From the NCBI RefSeq assembly GCF_000695625.1, contig NZ_JMQI01000027.1, forward strand, positions 62,001-126,000: a DNA stretch of 64,000 bases, in the 5' to 3' direction. The DNA comes from Amycolatopsis rifamycinica (GTDB lineage: Bacteria; Actinomycetota; Actinomycetes; Mycobacteriales; Pseudonocardiaceae). This document shows, one piece after another, positions 33,202-41,525 of this stretch. Under the pieces are notes generated by a model. That model ran no database searches and had not been told where the DNA came from. It saw only the letters and a program-made list of their open reading frames with translations. Numbering within the stretch: position 1 is the stretch's first letter; the number at the start of each line of letters is the position of its first letter. The position numbers and the translations under genes are program-made.

Positions 33202-33785
33202 GCGAGCGGCCCGATCGTGCAGGCGTACAGCACGGTCCCGATGCCCACGGTGGCCCCGAGCAGGAAACCGATCAACAGCACGGCGATCTCGATGCCCCAG
33301 CGCACCGCCCAGATCGGGTGCCCGCGCCGGGCGAGCCCTGTCATCAGCCCGTCCCGCGGCCCCGGGCCGGCCTGGGCGCCGAGGTAGCAGCCGGTGGCGA
33401 ACCCGTTGAGCACGATGCCCGCGAGCAGCACGACCCAGCGCAGCCACAGCTGCCCGAGCGGCGGCAGCAGCGCCAGGGCGACGTCCATCGAGGTGCCGAC
33501 GAGCAGGACGTTGCACAGCGTGCCCAGCCCCGGTTTCTGCCGCAGCGGGACCCACAGCAGCAGCACGGCGGCGCCGATCAGGTTGGTCCAGACGCCGATG
33601 CTGAGCCCGGCCGTGCGGGTCAGCCCCTGCGCGAGCGCGTCCCACGGCTCCACCCCCAACCCGGCGGCGACCACCATCGCGTCGCTGACCCCGTAGAGCA
33701 CCAGCCCGAAGAGCAGCTGGGCCACGCGCCGCACCGGCCTGCCCGGTGGCACCAGCGGCGTCTGCACCAGTTCGGCCACCCGCAC
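33150..33785 (-). CDS. YczE/YyaS-like integral membrane protein
   Basis: A 211-residue protein with about five hydrophobic helices and the YczE/YitT-like pattern (RRVAQLLFGLVLYGVSDAMV, GLGVEPWDALAQGL, AGIVLNGFATGCYLGAQAGPGPRD). YczE in Bacillus affects antibiotic production by an unknown mechanism, and homologues are common actinobacterial membrane proteins. It converges on the PuuD-like gene with a 52-base overlap. GTG start at 33783-33785. A role as the cluster's exporter is possible but not shown; no other transporter is in the cluster. Confidence 0.8.
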   Translation of the reverse strand: MRVAELVQTPLVPPGRPVRRVAQLLFGLVLYGVSDAMVVAAGLGVEPWDALAQGLTRTAGLSIGVWTNLIGAAVLLLWVPLRQKPGLGTLCNVLLVGTSMDVALALLPPLGQLWLRWVVLLAGIVLNGFATGCYLGAQAGPGPRDGLMTGLARRGHPIWAVRWGIEIAVLLIGFLLGATVGIGTVLYACTIGPLAQLFMPMLDMGRGKGRP

Positions 33786-33964
33786 GCGCGATCCCCCGTT
33801 CCCGGCCGGTCCGGCTCCGGGGCCGCCTCCGCCAGTCTACGGACAGCGCCGGGGAACGTGTCCGGCCTGGCACGGCCGATCCTCGGCTTCCGGGGGAGGG
33901 TTACGGCGGGGTGCCTCGGGTAGCCGCGCCGGAGTCCGGGTTGCGGTGATCGATGGGAGTCGAG

Positions 33965-34868
33965 ATGAAGGCAGTGGTGTACCAGGGTCCGCGCCGGGTC
34001 GAGGTGCGCGAGGTACCCGATCCGGTGATCGACGAGCCGACGGACGCGATCGTGAAGATCACGACGACGAACATCTGCGGGTCGGACCTGCACATGTACG
34101 AGGGCCGGACCGCGGTCGAGGAGGGCAAGGTCCTCGGCCACGAGAACATGGGCGCTGCTCGACCTGCCCGCGGGCACCGAGTACGAGAACGACTTCACGA
34201 TGCTGTCGGACATCTTCCCGACCGGCTGGCACGGCACGGAGCTGGCCGGGATGCGCCCGGGTGACCGGGTGGTCGTGTTCGGGGCCGGGCCGGTCGGCCT
34301 GCTGGCCGCGCACAGCGCGGTGATCCGCGGCGCGGCCGAGGTGTACATCGTCGACAAGGAACGCGACCGGCTGGCGATGGCCGAGAAGATCGGCGTGCTC
34401 CCGATCGACTTCAGCGAGGCGGACCCGGTGGAGCAGATCATGGCCGCCACCGGCGGGCAGGGTGCCGACTGCGGGGTCGAGGCCGTCGGGTACCAGGCGC
34501 ACGACCATTCCGGTCAGGAGCACCCGGAGCTGGTGCTGGACAACCTCGTCAAGTCGGTGCGATCGACCGGCGGCATCGGCGTGGTCGGGGTCTACGTCCC
34601 CCAGGACCCGGGCGCGGCGACCGAAGGCGCCAAGGAGGGCCGGATCGCGTTCGACTACGGCACGTTCTTCACGAAAGGCCAGCGCATGGGCACCGGGCAG
34701 TGCCCGGTCAAGCGGTACAACCGGCGGCTGCGGGACCTGATCGTCACCGGCCGGGCGAACCCGTCGTTCCTGGTCTCGCACGAGCTGCCCCTGGAGCAGG
34801 CGGCGGAAGGGTACGAGCGGTTCGACCACCGCGAAAACGGCTGGACCAAGGTGCTGCTGCGGCCGTGA
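33965..34868 (+). pseudogene. Zinc alcohol / formaldehyde dehydrogenase, internally deleted
   Basis: The first part ([44 protein letters not shown]) is the start of a glutathione-independent formaldehyde-dehydrogenase-like enzyme. At about 34150 the frame changes and resumes as [20 protein letters not shown], then continues normally through VVFGAGPVGLLAAHSA to the end at 34868. Compared with the usual roughly 390-residue protein, about 70-75 residues are missing, including the cysteine-rich structural-zinc lobe. The combined deletion and frameshift make it inactive. A start ribosome binding site (GGGAG) is still intact, so the lesion may be recent. Confidence 0.85.
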
Positions 34869-34920
34869 CCGCGGGATCCGGCGCGGCTGCGCGCCGACAC
34901 GCGGGAACCGCTCGTGGTCG

Positions 34921-35514
34921 TCACTGACCGGAATGCGGAAGCGAGACGTCCGGCCACGCGAAGATTCCCGCCGTCGCCATCGTCACCCGACGGCGAGCCG
35001 TCGTCTCGTCGTCGCCGAACCGGTCGATGCCCCAGGACAGGGCGAGGACCAGTTCGAACACTTCGTTCGCGGTGATCTCGCCGGCCACCTGGCCGGCCGC
35101 CTTCGCCGTGTCCAGCAGGACGCCGACCCGCTCGATCAACGGCGCGTTCGCGGAGTGCAGCGGCGAGGTGTCGTCGTCGTGCGCGGTGGCGAGGCATACG
35201 GGCAGGTCGTGCCAGATCCGCAGGCCCCAGCTCACCCGGACCAGCCATTCGACGAGCGCCGCTGCCGGCGGCAGCGTGCGGGACAGTTCGTCGGCTTCGG
35301 TCAACGCCTGGGCGAAGAAGCCTTCGATGACCTCGGACAGCAGGTCGTCCCGGGTGGGGAAGTTCCGGTAGAGCGTGGCGTTACCGACGCCGGCCCGCAA
35401 CGCGATCGCGTCGAGTGAGGCGAACACGCCCTCCGCCTCGAAGGTTTCTCGCGCGGCGGCCAGGATCGCGTCGCGGTTGCGCCGGGCGTCGGCGCGCAGA
35501 GGGCGTGCTTGGGC
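34921..35514 (-). CDS. TetR-family regulator
   Basis: About 197 residues with an N-terminal helix-turn-helix (DAILAAARETFEAEGVFASL, RAGVGNATLYRNFPTRDDLL) and a helical ligand domain with SETI-like C-terminal features (DLPVCLATAHDDD). The start is uncertain: TTG at 35512-35514 has GAGGAG 5 bases upstream, whereas GTG at 35518-35520 directly abuts that sequence. It is divergent from the enoyl-CoA hydratase-like gene, with two operator-like palindromes between them, so it probably represses both. Confidence 0.88.
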   Translation of the reverse strand, partial: AQARPLRADARRNRDAILAAARETFEAEGVFASLDAIALRAGVGNATLYRNFPTRDDLLSEVIEGFFAQALTEADELSRTLPPAAALVEWLVRVSWGLRIWHDLPVCLATAHDDDTSPLHSANAPLIERVGVLLDTAKAAGQVAGEITANEVFELVLALSWGIDRFGDDETTARRRVTMATAGIFAWPDVSLPHSGQ

Positions 35515-35537
35515 CAAGGCCACTCCTCGTTGACAAA

Positions 35538-35580
35538 GTGGGGATAGTCCCCACATACTCTTTCCGGGGAATCTCCCCAC
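35538..35580. promoter_or_regulatory. Tandem TetR operators overlapping a TTGACA promoter
   Basis: A perfect palindrome GTGGGGA-TAG-TCCCCAC at 35538-35554 and a second copy GGGGA-ATC-TCCCC at 35566-35578 with the same CAC flank. TTGACA at 35530-35535 is a good -35 for the rightward gene, and CATACT-type -10 sequence follows the first palindrome, so the regulator would sit between -35 and -10. Confidence 0.75.
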
Positions 35581-35597
35581 TTAGCGAAGGAGTATAG

Positions 35598-36458
35598 ATG
35601 AGCTACGACGACCTGGCCGGTCTGCGGGTGTCGGTGGACAACGGCGTCGCCACCGCGACCCTCGACCACCCGCCGCTGAACCTGATGGACGGCGTCCTGC
35701 TGCCCTCCTTGCGCGGCTTTGTCAACAGGGTGCGTCACGACATCGACGTCCGCGTCGTGGTGTTCGACAGCGCCGACCCGGAGTTCTTCAGCGCGCACGG
35801 CGACATGGCCTACCTCACCGACCCCGAGGCGTTGCCCGCCGCCACCGCCGCCGCGATCGCCGCCGCGCCGGACGTGCCCGTCCCGGACGGCATGAACATC
35901 CTGGAGGCCCTGAGCGACGAGGTGCGCGGCCTGCCCCAGGTCACCATCGGCAAGATCGCCGGCTTCGCCCGGGGCGCCGGCAACGAGTTCCTCATGTCCC
36001 TCGACATGCGCTTCGCGGCGATCGGCCGGTCCGGCCAGGCCCAGCCCGAGGCCGTGATGGACATCCTCCCCGGCGGCGGCGGAACGGTTCACATGACCCG
36101 GCTGCTCGGCCGGGAACGCGCCCTGGAGTTGCTCCTCGGCGGCGAGCTGATCGGTGCGGAACTGGCCGAACGCTACGGCTTGGTCAACCGCGCGCTTCCC
36201 GCCGACGAGATCGACGCCTTCGTCGGCCGGCTGACGCGCCGGATCGCGCGCCTGCGCCCCGAGGTGGTCGCCGCCATCAAGGCCACGGTCGAGACCATCA
36301 CCCCGAAAGTCCCCCACCAGGCATACGCGGTGGAGAACACCGCCCTGTTCTCCCTGTTCACCGAAGACATGATCGCGTCGGCCCACAAGCAACTCGCCGC
36401 GGGCGTGCAGACGCGAGAGGGCGAGCGCGACTTGGAGCGCATCCTCGACAGCCTCTGA
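35598..36458 (+). CDS. Enoyl-CoA hydratase/isomerase family protein
   Basis: A 286-residue crotonase-fold protein: DHPPLNLMDGVLLPSL, VVVFDSADPEFFSAHGD (oxyanion hole region), KIAGFARGAGNEFLMSLDMRF and PGGGGTVHMTRLLGRERALEL. The A-G-A-G-N-E segment occupies the place of one catalytic glutamate. It may hydrate or isomerise an acyl-CoA; no beta-oxidation partners are close. The ATG follows GAAGGAG at a spacing of 5 and is controlled by the divergent TetR through the tandem palindromes. Confidence 0.85.
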   Translation: MSYDDLAGLRVSVDNGVATATLDHPPLNLMDGVLLPSLRGFVNRVRHDIDVRVVVFDSADPEFFSAHGDMAYLTDPEALPAATAAAIAAAPDVPVPDGMNILEALSDEVRGLPQVTIGKIAGFARGAGNEFLMSLDMRFAAIGRSGQAQPEAVMDILPGGGGTVHMTRLLGRERALELLLGGELIGAELAERYGLVNRALPADEIDAFVGRLTRRIARLRPEVVAAIKATVETITPKVPHQAYAVENTALFSLFTEDMIASAHKQLAAGVQTREGERDLERILDSL

Positions 36459-36810
36459 TCAACGCGCCCGGCCGCCGCGCACGCCGACGGCTCCGGGCGC
36501 GGACTCTTCGGAAAGCGGGCCGTCTCCCTCGGTTTCCGGGGAAGTCGTAGCCCGGATCGTCGAGCCATCGGGGCCGTGGCCCCAGCTTCGCGACCCCGTC
36601 GCTGATTTTCGTGCCCTGTGCCCACTTCGTGCCGCCGTCGAAAGCCTCATCGAGACTGCTGTCGATGTCTTCCAGCGTCTGGGCGAACTGACAATCGATC
36701 ACCTTCGACCCGAGGACAGCCCAGTCTGGAAGATCGAAGCCCGGATCTGGAAGTCGAAGACGAGCTACGCGTCGTCTGGTTCGTCGCCGGCGTGCGCTTC
36801 CGCTCGGACC

Positions 36811-37297
36811 GCAAATCGACTTTCCGCGGTGAAGTGGACGACCCCGAAGAGCGTGCGGGCGATCGATAAGCGTGTGGTCATCAACCCGCAGCAGGCGAAG
36901 AGTCTGCTGTCCGAAGTGGAGGCGCAGCGGATCGATGGGCAGCCGCGCCGGTCTTCCGGTCCGATGCCGGTCGCGTTGTTCGCCGTCATGTACTACGCGG
37001 CTCTCCGGCCACAAGAGGCGGCCATGCTGCGCAAGTCGGATTTGCACCTCCCCGACGTGGGTCGGGGCGAACTGTTGTTGTCGGAGACCGCGCCGATCGC
37101 CAGCGCGGCCTGGACGGACAGCGGGGGAGCACCGGGACCGCCGACAGCTCAAACAGCGAGGAAAGGTGAGGTTCGCGCGGTGCCGTGGCCGCCGCCGCTG
37201 AGGGCGATCCTGCAGACCACGCTCGGCACGGCGGCCGACGGGCGGCTGTTCCGGAACCTGACCGGGGGAGACCTGGCCGAGTCCACGATCGGCCGCG
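36811..37297 (+). pseudogene. Decayed tyrosine-recombinase (phage-type integrase) fragment
   Basis: The translation (VKWTTPKSVRAIDKRVVINP, ALFAVMYYAALRPQEAAML, VRAVPWPPPLRAILQ, GTAADGRLFRNL) matches the middle of actinobacterial phage integrases next to the first catalytic arginine (ALRPQEA). The N-terminal arm-binding region is not recognisable. Between about 37122 and 37163 the family sequence (DRRQLKQRGK) is found in another frame, so two compensating indels are present, one at a GGGGG run. The region with the second arginine, histidine and tyrosine is absent. It lies directly beside a tRNA gene, the usual integration site, so it marks a former integrated element. Confidence 0.75.
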
Positions 37298-37358
37298 GCT
37301 GGGGGGCGCATGGGGGGTGCAGGACCGTAGACGGCCGGACACCGCCGGACCGAACGAG

Positions 37359-37397
37359 ATCAGCCCCTGACCGAACAACGCCTGGTCAGGGGCTGAT
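37359..37397 (-). terminator. 14-bp perfect hairpin downstream of the tRNA gene
   Basis: ATCAGCCCCTGACC (37359-37372) is perfectly complementary to GGTCAGGGGCTGAT (37384-37397) around an 11-base loop. It lies 19 bases beyond the 3' end of the leftward tRNA and could terminate it. The flank on the plus-strand side is TTTC, so it may act in both directions. Confidence 0.65.
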
Positions 37398-37416
37398 TTC
37401 TGCTGGTGGGCCACTG

Positions 37417-37490
37417 TGCCCCCGGTGAGATTCGAACTCACACTGGACGGGTTTTGAATCCGTTGCCTCTGCCAGTTGGGCTACGGGGGC
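37417..37490 (-). tRNA. tRNA, anticodon CAA by position (Leu-type decoding), class I arm
   Basis: The minus strand folds as a 74-base tRNA: 7-bp acceptor GCCCCCG/CGGGGGC, T arm GTGAG-TTCGAAT-CTCAC, a 5-base variable loop, and anticodon loop TTCAAAA giving CAA at positions 34-36. CCA is not encoded. Oddities: leucine tRNAs are normally class II with a long variable arm, the D stem has only three good pairs, and the last anticodon-stem pair is A-C. It may be an unusual tRNA-Leu(CAA) or an element-borne, partly degenerate tRNA. Confidence 0.75.
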
Positions 37491-37672
37491 GTGACATCGT
37501 GACTCTACGGGATCACCGGACCCCGCTCGCCTTCGGGGGCGCCGGAGGCGTGAGTGTCATGCCCGCCACTACGTGGTGAACGCCATCTCTGCTTCTGGAT
37601 CGTTCCCGGTAGGCTTCAGGTTCGCGGGAAGCCGCGAAACCACCGCCCCGCCGAGTCTTCAGGAGGACCCCG

Positions 37673-38287
37673 GTGACCGATCAGGCTACCGAGGCCAACG
37701 GTGCCGCCACCGTGCCGCAGCGTCGGGTGCTCGTCGCGGAGGACGAGGCTCTCATCCGGCTTGATCTTGTCGAAATGCTGCGTGAAGAGGGCTATGAAGT
37801 GGTCGGGGAGGCCGGGGATGGCGAGCAGGCCATCTCGCTCGCCACCGATCTGAAGCCCGATCTCGTGATCCTCGACGTCAAGATGCCCAAGCTCGACGGG
37901 ATCGAGGCCGCCGCCAAGATCACTGGGGACCGGATCGCGCCCGTCGTCATCCTCACCGCCTTCAGCCAGCGGGATCTGGTCGAACGCGCGCGGGATGCCG
38001 GGACCATGGCCTACCTCGTCAAGCCCTTCGCCAAGCGGGACCTCGTGCCCGCCATCGAGCTCGCCGTCAGCCGGTTCTCCGAGCTGCAGGCCCTCGAGGC
38101 CGAGGTCGCCGGGCTCACCGACCGGCTCGAGACGCGGAAGGTCATCGACCGCGCCAAGGGCCTGCTCATGAGCCGGCAGGGCCTCACCGAGCCCGATGCC
38201 TTCCGGTGGATCCAGCGCACGGCCATGGACCGGCGGACCACCATGAAGGCCGTGGCCGAGGCCGTCGTCGAGAGCATCGGGAGCTAG
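37673..38287 (+). CDS. ANTAR-domain response regulator (PdtaR-like)
   Basis: A 204-residue receiver-ANTAR protein, the same architecture as Mycobacterium PdtaR (Rv1626). The phosphoacceptor is D68 in DLVILDVKMPKLDG; conserved T in ILTAFSQ and K in YLVKPFAK complete the receiver. The C-terminal ANTAR (residues about 145-200) has VIDRAKGLLMSRQGLTEPDAF and RRTTMKAVAEAV. Its kinase (PdtaS type) is usually unlinked, and none is here. GTG start with AGGAGGA and spacing of about 5. It binds hairpin pairs in target mRNAs when phosphorylated. Confidence 0.92.
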   Translation: MTDQATEANGAATVPQRRVLVAEDEALIRLDLVEMLREEGYEVVGEAGDGEQAISLATDLKPDLVILDVKMPKLDGIEAAAKITGDRIAPVVILTAFSQRDLVERARDAGTMAYLVKPFAKRDLVPAIELAVSRFSELQALEAEVAGLTDRLETRKVIDRAKGLLMSRQGLTEPDAFRWIQRTAMDRRTTMKAVAEAVVESIGS

Positions 38288-38320
38288 CCGGACCGACGGC
38301 CGGCAGGCAGAATCACGCAG

Positions 38321-38848
38321 GTGAAACTCCGCCTGCTGGCCGTCGTCGTCCTTCTCAGCGTGGCAGGCTGCTCGGCCGAACAGCCCAGCTCGCCCGCACC
38401 GACGACCTACGAACTGCCGCCGCGGCAGGTCCGGCCCGACGAGACCGCCCTCAAGCTGCCGCCGGCCAAGAACGGTGACACCGAGTTCGCCCTGCTCGGG
38501 CTCGCCGCCGGGCTGCCCAGCATCACCGGGAGCCACACCGAGTTCCCCGCCAAGGGGCAGTTCGTGCGGCTGCGGCTCGTCGTCACCAACACCGGCACCT
38601 CGAGCGTCCTGTTCGACACCGGGCGCCAGCTGCTCGTCGACGACCAGGGCGTCGCGCACCCGCCGGAACAGCAGGCCATGGTGATCAAGCGCCAGCCGCG
38701 CCAGTTCGACCTCGGGCACGGCGTGCGCGTCGAGTTCGACCTCTACTGGGACATCCCCCGGGACCGGAAGCCGGCCGCGCTCCGGGCCTTCGGCGGCCCC
38801 ACCATCACCGACATGAAGAACGCGACCGGCACCGACATCAAGCTGTGA
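38321..38848 (+). CDS. Secreted lipoprotein with DUF4352-like domain
   Basis: A 175-residue lipoprotein. The signal peptide MKLRLLAVVVLLSVAGC ends in lipobox VAGC (C17). The mature domain (LRLVVTNTGTSSVLFDTGRQ, LLVDDQGVAHPP, VEFDLYWDIP) has the pattern of the immunoglobulin-like DUF4352/telomeric-repeat-factor-like domain of Gram-positive lipoproteins. Function unknown. GTG start 33 bases after the response regulator; a strong hairpin follows. Confidence 0.78.
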   Translation: MKLRLLAVVVLLSVAGCSAEQPSSPAPTTYELPPRQVRPDETALKLPPAKNGDTEFALLGLAAGLPSITGSHTEFPAKGQFVRLRLVVTNTGTSSVLFDTGRQLLVDDQGVAHPPEQQAMVIKRQPRQFDLGHGVRVEFDLYWDIPRDRKPAALRAFGGPTITDMKNATGTDIKL

Positions 38849-38852
38849 AAAA

Positions 38853-38880
38853 GGGGCCCGGCCGAAATCGGCCGGGCCCC
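38853..38880. terminator. Bidirectional rho-independent terminator
   Basis: GGGGCCCGGCCGA and TCGGCCGGGCCCC form a perfect 13-bp stem with a 2-base loop, with AAAAA on the left and CTT on the right. It separates the converging lipoprotein gene and livF and can serve both. Confidence 0.85.
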
Positions 38881-38894
38881 CTTGAACAACCAGC

Positions 38895-39608
38895 TCAGAC
38901 GCCCAGGTCGCCACCGAGGTAGGCGGCCCGGACCTGCGGGTCGTCCAGCAGGTCGACCCCGCGGGCGCTCTTGACCACCTGACCGGTCTCGAGCACGTAC
39001 GCGCGGTCCGACAGCTTCAGCGCCTGCTGGGCGTTCTGCTCGACCAGCAGCACCGTGGTCCCGCGCTTGTTGATCTCCCGGATGATGTCGAAGATCTGCG
39101 CGATCAGCATCGGCGCCAGGCCCATCGACGGCTCGTCGAGCAGCAGCACCTTCGGCTTCGTCATCAGCGCGCGGCCGATGGCGATCATCTGCTGCTCGCC
39201 GCCCGACATCGTGCCGCCGAACTGCGTCCGGCGCTCGTTCAGCCGGGGGAACAGCTCGTAGACCTCGTCGAGGTCGGCGGTGAGGTCGTCCTTGCGGGTG
39301 TAGGCACCCATCAGGAGGTTCTCCTGCACCGTCATGCCGGGGAACACGCCCCGGCCTTCCGGCGACTGGCCGATCCCGAGCAGCACGCGCTTGTGCCCCG
39401 GGGTCTTGGAGATGTCCTGGCCGTTGAACAGGATCCGGCCGCTGGTCAGCGGACGCAGGCCCGAGATCGTCTTGAGCGTCGTGGTCTTGCCGGCGCCGTT
39501 GGCCCCGATCAAGGACACGATCTCGCCCTCGCCGACCTGGATGCTCATGCCCTTGAGGGCCGCGATCTTGCCGTAGTGGACGTTGATGTTGTCGACCTCA
39601 AGAAGCAT
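38895..39608 (-). CDS. livF: Branched-chain amino-acid ABC transporter ATPase LivF
   Basis: A 237-residue ABC ATPase: Walker A SLIGANGAGKTTTLKTISGL, signature TMSGGEQQMIAIGRAL, Walker B VLLLDEPSMGLAP, and C-terminal VYVLETGQVV. Size and motifs are typical of LivF. It overlaps livG by 11 bases and ends the livKHMGF operon. Confidence 0.93.
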   Translation of the reverse strand: MLLEVDNINVHYGKIAALKGMSIQVGEGEIVSLIGANGAGKTTTLKTISGLRPLTSGRILFNGQDISKTPGHKRVLLGIGQSPEGRGVFPGMTVQENLLMGAYTRKDDLTADLDEVYELFPRLNERRTQFGGTMSGGEQQMIAIGRALMTKPKVLLLDEPSMGLAPMLIAQIFDIIREINKRGTTVLLVEQNAQQALKLSDRAYVLETGQVVKSARGVDLLDDPQVRAAYLGGDLGV

Positions 39609-40371
39609 CTTCCGACACCCCCAGGTACGCCTCGATCACCTTCTGGTTGGTCTGCACTTCCTGGGGGAGCCCTTCCGCGATCTTCTGCCCGAAGTCGAGC
39701 ACGGCCAGCCGGTCGCTGATGTGCATGACCAGGCCCATGTCGTGTTCGATGAGCAGCACGGTCCGGCCGTCGTCCCGGATCTTGCGGATCAGCGCCTGCA
39801 GGCCGTTCTTCTCCGCCGGGTTCATGCCCGCCGCGGGCTCGTCGAGCAGCAGCAGCTTCGGATCGGTGGCCAGCGCCCGCGCGATCTCCAGCCGGCGCTG
39901 GTCGCCGTAGGAGAGGTTCTTCGCCGTCTCGTGCTCCACCTTGCCGATGCCGACGAAGTCGAGCAGCTCACGCGCCCGCTCGCGGCCGCGCTTCTCCTCC
40001 TTGCGGTGCCACGGCAGGCCGAGCACCGCGCCGATCGCGCCGGTCTTGTGGTGCGCGTCCGCGCCCACCATGACGTTCTCGAGCGCCGACATGTTGTGGA
40101 ACAGCCGGATGTTCTGGAACGTCCGGGCGACGCCGCGCTTGGTGACCTGGAACCGCTTCATCCCGTCGATGCGGTCGCCGTCGAAGCGCACCTGGCCCTC
40201 GGTCGGCTGGTAGACGCCGGTGACCACGTTGAACACCGTGGTCTTGCCGGCGCCGTTCGGGCCGATCAGGGCGAAGATCTCGCCTTCGTTGATGGAGATG
40301 TTCACTTCGCGCAGGGCGGTGACACCGCCGAAGCGCATCGTGATGTTGTCGAATTCGAGCAAGGGACTCAC
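39598..40371 (-). CDS. livG: Branched-chain amino-acid ABC transporter ATPase LivG
   Basis: A 257-residue ABC ATPase with Walker A ALIGPNGAGKTTVFNVVTG, signature NLSYGDQRRLEIARAL, Walker B LLLLDEPAAGMNPAE and the LivG-type insert (RTFQNIRLFHNMSALENVMV). The GTG at 40369-40371 overlaps the livM stop. It pairs with LivF to power the importer. Confidence 0.93.
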   Translation of the reverse strand: MSPLLEFDNITMRFGGVTALREVNISINEGEIFALIGPNGAGKTTVFNVVTGVYQPTEGQVRFDGDRIDGMKRFQVTKRGVARTFQNIRLFHNMSALENVMVGADAHHKTGAIGAVLGLPWHRKEEKRGRERARELLDFVGIGKVEHETAKNLSYGDQRRLEIARALATDPKLLLLDEPAAGMNPAEKNGLQALIRKIRDDGRTVLLIEHDMGLVMHISDRLAVLDFGQKIAEGLPQEVQTNQKVIEAYLGVSEDAS

Positions 40372-41525
40372 TTGGCCACCTCCGCCGCGGCTTCGGTGCC
40401 CGGTCCGGCCACTTCGCCACCGAGCGAGCCCATGCCGCCGGTGCCTTCCCGTAGCTCGGCTTTTCGTTGTCGTGACGGCAGGATGCCTTCGGGCCGCAGC
40501 GCCATCATCAGCACCAGGACCGCGCCGAACAGCAGGATCCGGAACTCCGCCGGGTCCTTGTCGCCGAGCAGGTGCTTCAGCCACTCGACGGACCGGAGGC
40601 GCTCGGGGATCCACGCCACCAGGAAGGCGCCGAGGATGACGCCCGGCAGGTTGCCCGCGCCGCCCAGCACGACCGCGGCGAGGATCGTCGCGGACAGGAT
40701 GAACGGGAAGTTGTCCGGGGCGATGAACACGGCCTTGCTGGCGTAGATGCCGCCCGCGAAGCCACCGATCATCGCGCCGATCGCGAAGGCGAGCAGCTTG
40801 AACTTGAACGTCGGCACGCCCATCAGCTCGGCGGCGTCCTCGTCCTCGCGGATCGCGGCCCACGCGCGCCCGACGCGGCTCTTCTGCAGCCGCACCGAGA
40901 ACACGATCACCAGCACGATCGCGACCAGGATCAGGTAGTAGTACGGCGCCGGGTCGAGCAGGAACTCCATGCCGAAGATCGGCGACGGGTGCGGGATGTT
41001 GGTGATACCGCGGGCACCGCCGATGCCGTTCGTGTTGTTCGCCGTGATGCGGACGATCTCACCGAAGCCGAGCGTCACGATGGCGAGGTAGTCACCGCGC
41101 AGCCGCAGCGTCGGGGCGCCGAGGATGACGCCCGAGACCGCGGCCAGCACGATGCCGACGAGCATCGTCGGCCAGACGTTCCAGCCGAACTTCGTCCCGA
41201 AGATCGCCACCGTGTAGGCGCCGATCGCGAAGAACGCCACGAACCCGAGGTCGAGCATGCCGGCCAGGCCGACCACGATGTTGAGGCCGATCGCGAGCAG
41301 GATGTAGGTCCCGATCGGGAAGATCAGGACGCTCGTCCAGTCCGAGGCCGGCGACATGAACGAGCCGATCCAGGGAGCCGGGAGGATCAGCGCGAACACG
41401 ATCAGGGCGATGTAGACGAGGTAGCGCTGCCACATCGGCGCGTGCTGCCACCAGTCCCGCGCGCCGTTGACCGGCTGGAACGAGCGGCGAGTGTTTTCCT
41501 GGGTAGTCACACCGTCGCCTTTCAT
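40368..41525 (-). CDS. livM: Branched-chain amino-acid ABC transporter permease LivM
   Basis: A 385-residue permease with about ten hydrophobic helices and the LivM signature (GLNIVVGLAGMLDLGFVAFF, LRLRGDYLAIVTLGFGEI, AWAAIREDEDAAELMGV). The C-terminal 45 residues are a polar, glycine/glutamate-rich tail. The ATG at 41523-41525 overlaps the livH stop (ATGA). It forms the translocation channel with LivH. Confidence 0.92.
   Translation of the reverse strand: MKGDGVTTQENTRRSFQPVNGARDWWQHAPMWQRYLVYIALIVFALILPAPWIGSFMSPASDWTSVLIFPIGTYILLAIGLNIVVGLAGMLDLGFVAFFAIGAYTVAIFGTKFGWNVWPTMLVGIVLAAVSGVILGAPTLRLRGDYLAIVTLGFGEIVRITANNTNGIGGARGITNIPHPSPIFGMEFLLDPAPYYYLILVAIVLVIVFSVRLQKSRVGRAWAAIREDEDAAELMGVPTFKFKLLAFAIGAMIGGFAGGIYASKAVFIAPDNFPFILSATILAAVVLGGAGNLPGVILGAFLVAWIPERLRSVEWLKHLLGDKDPAEFRILLFGAVLVLMMALRPEGILPSRQRKAELREGTGGMGSLGGEVAGPGTEAAAEVAK

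Noticed and set aside
35518-35520. GTG start for the TetR gene at 35520
   Set aside because: The GAGGAG directly abuts this codon with no spacing; the TTG six bases later fits better.
36480-36790. Minus-strand segment containing VIDCQFAQTLEDIDSSLDEA and TKWAQGTKISDGVAKL
   Set aside because: Protein-like composition but no clean start, no stop in a sensible place and overlap with the integrase relic; possibly a decayed element gene, not annotated.
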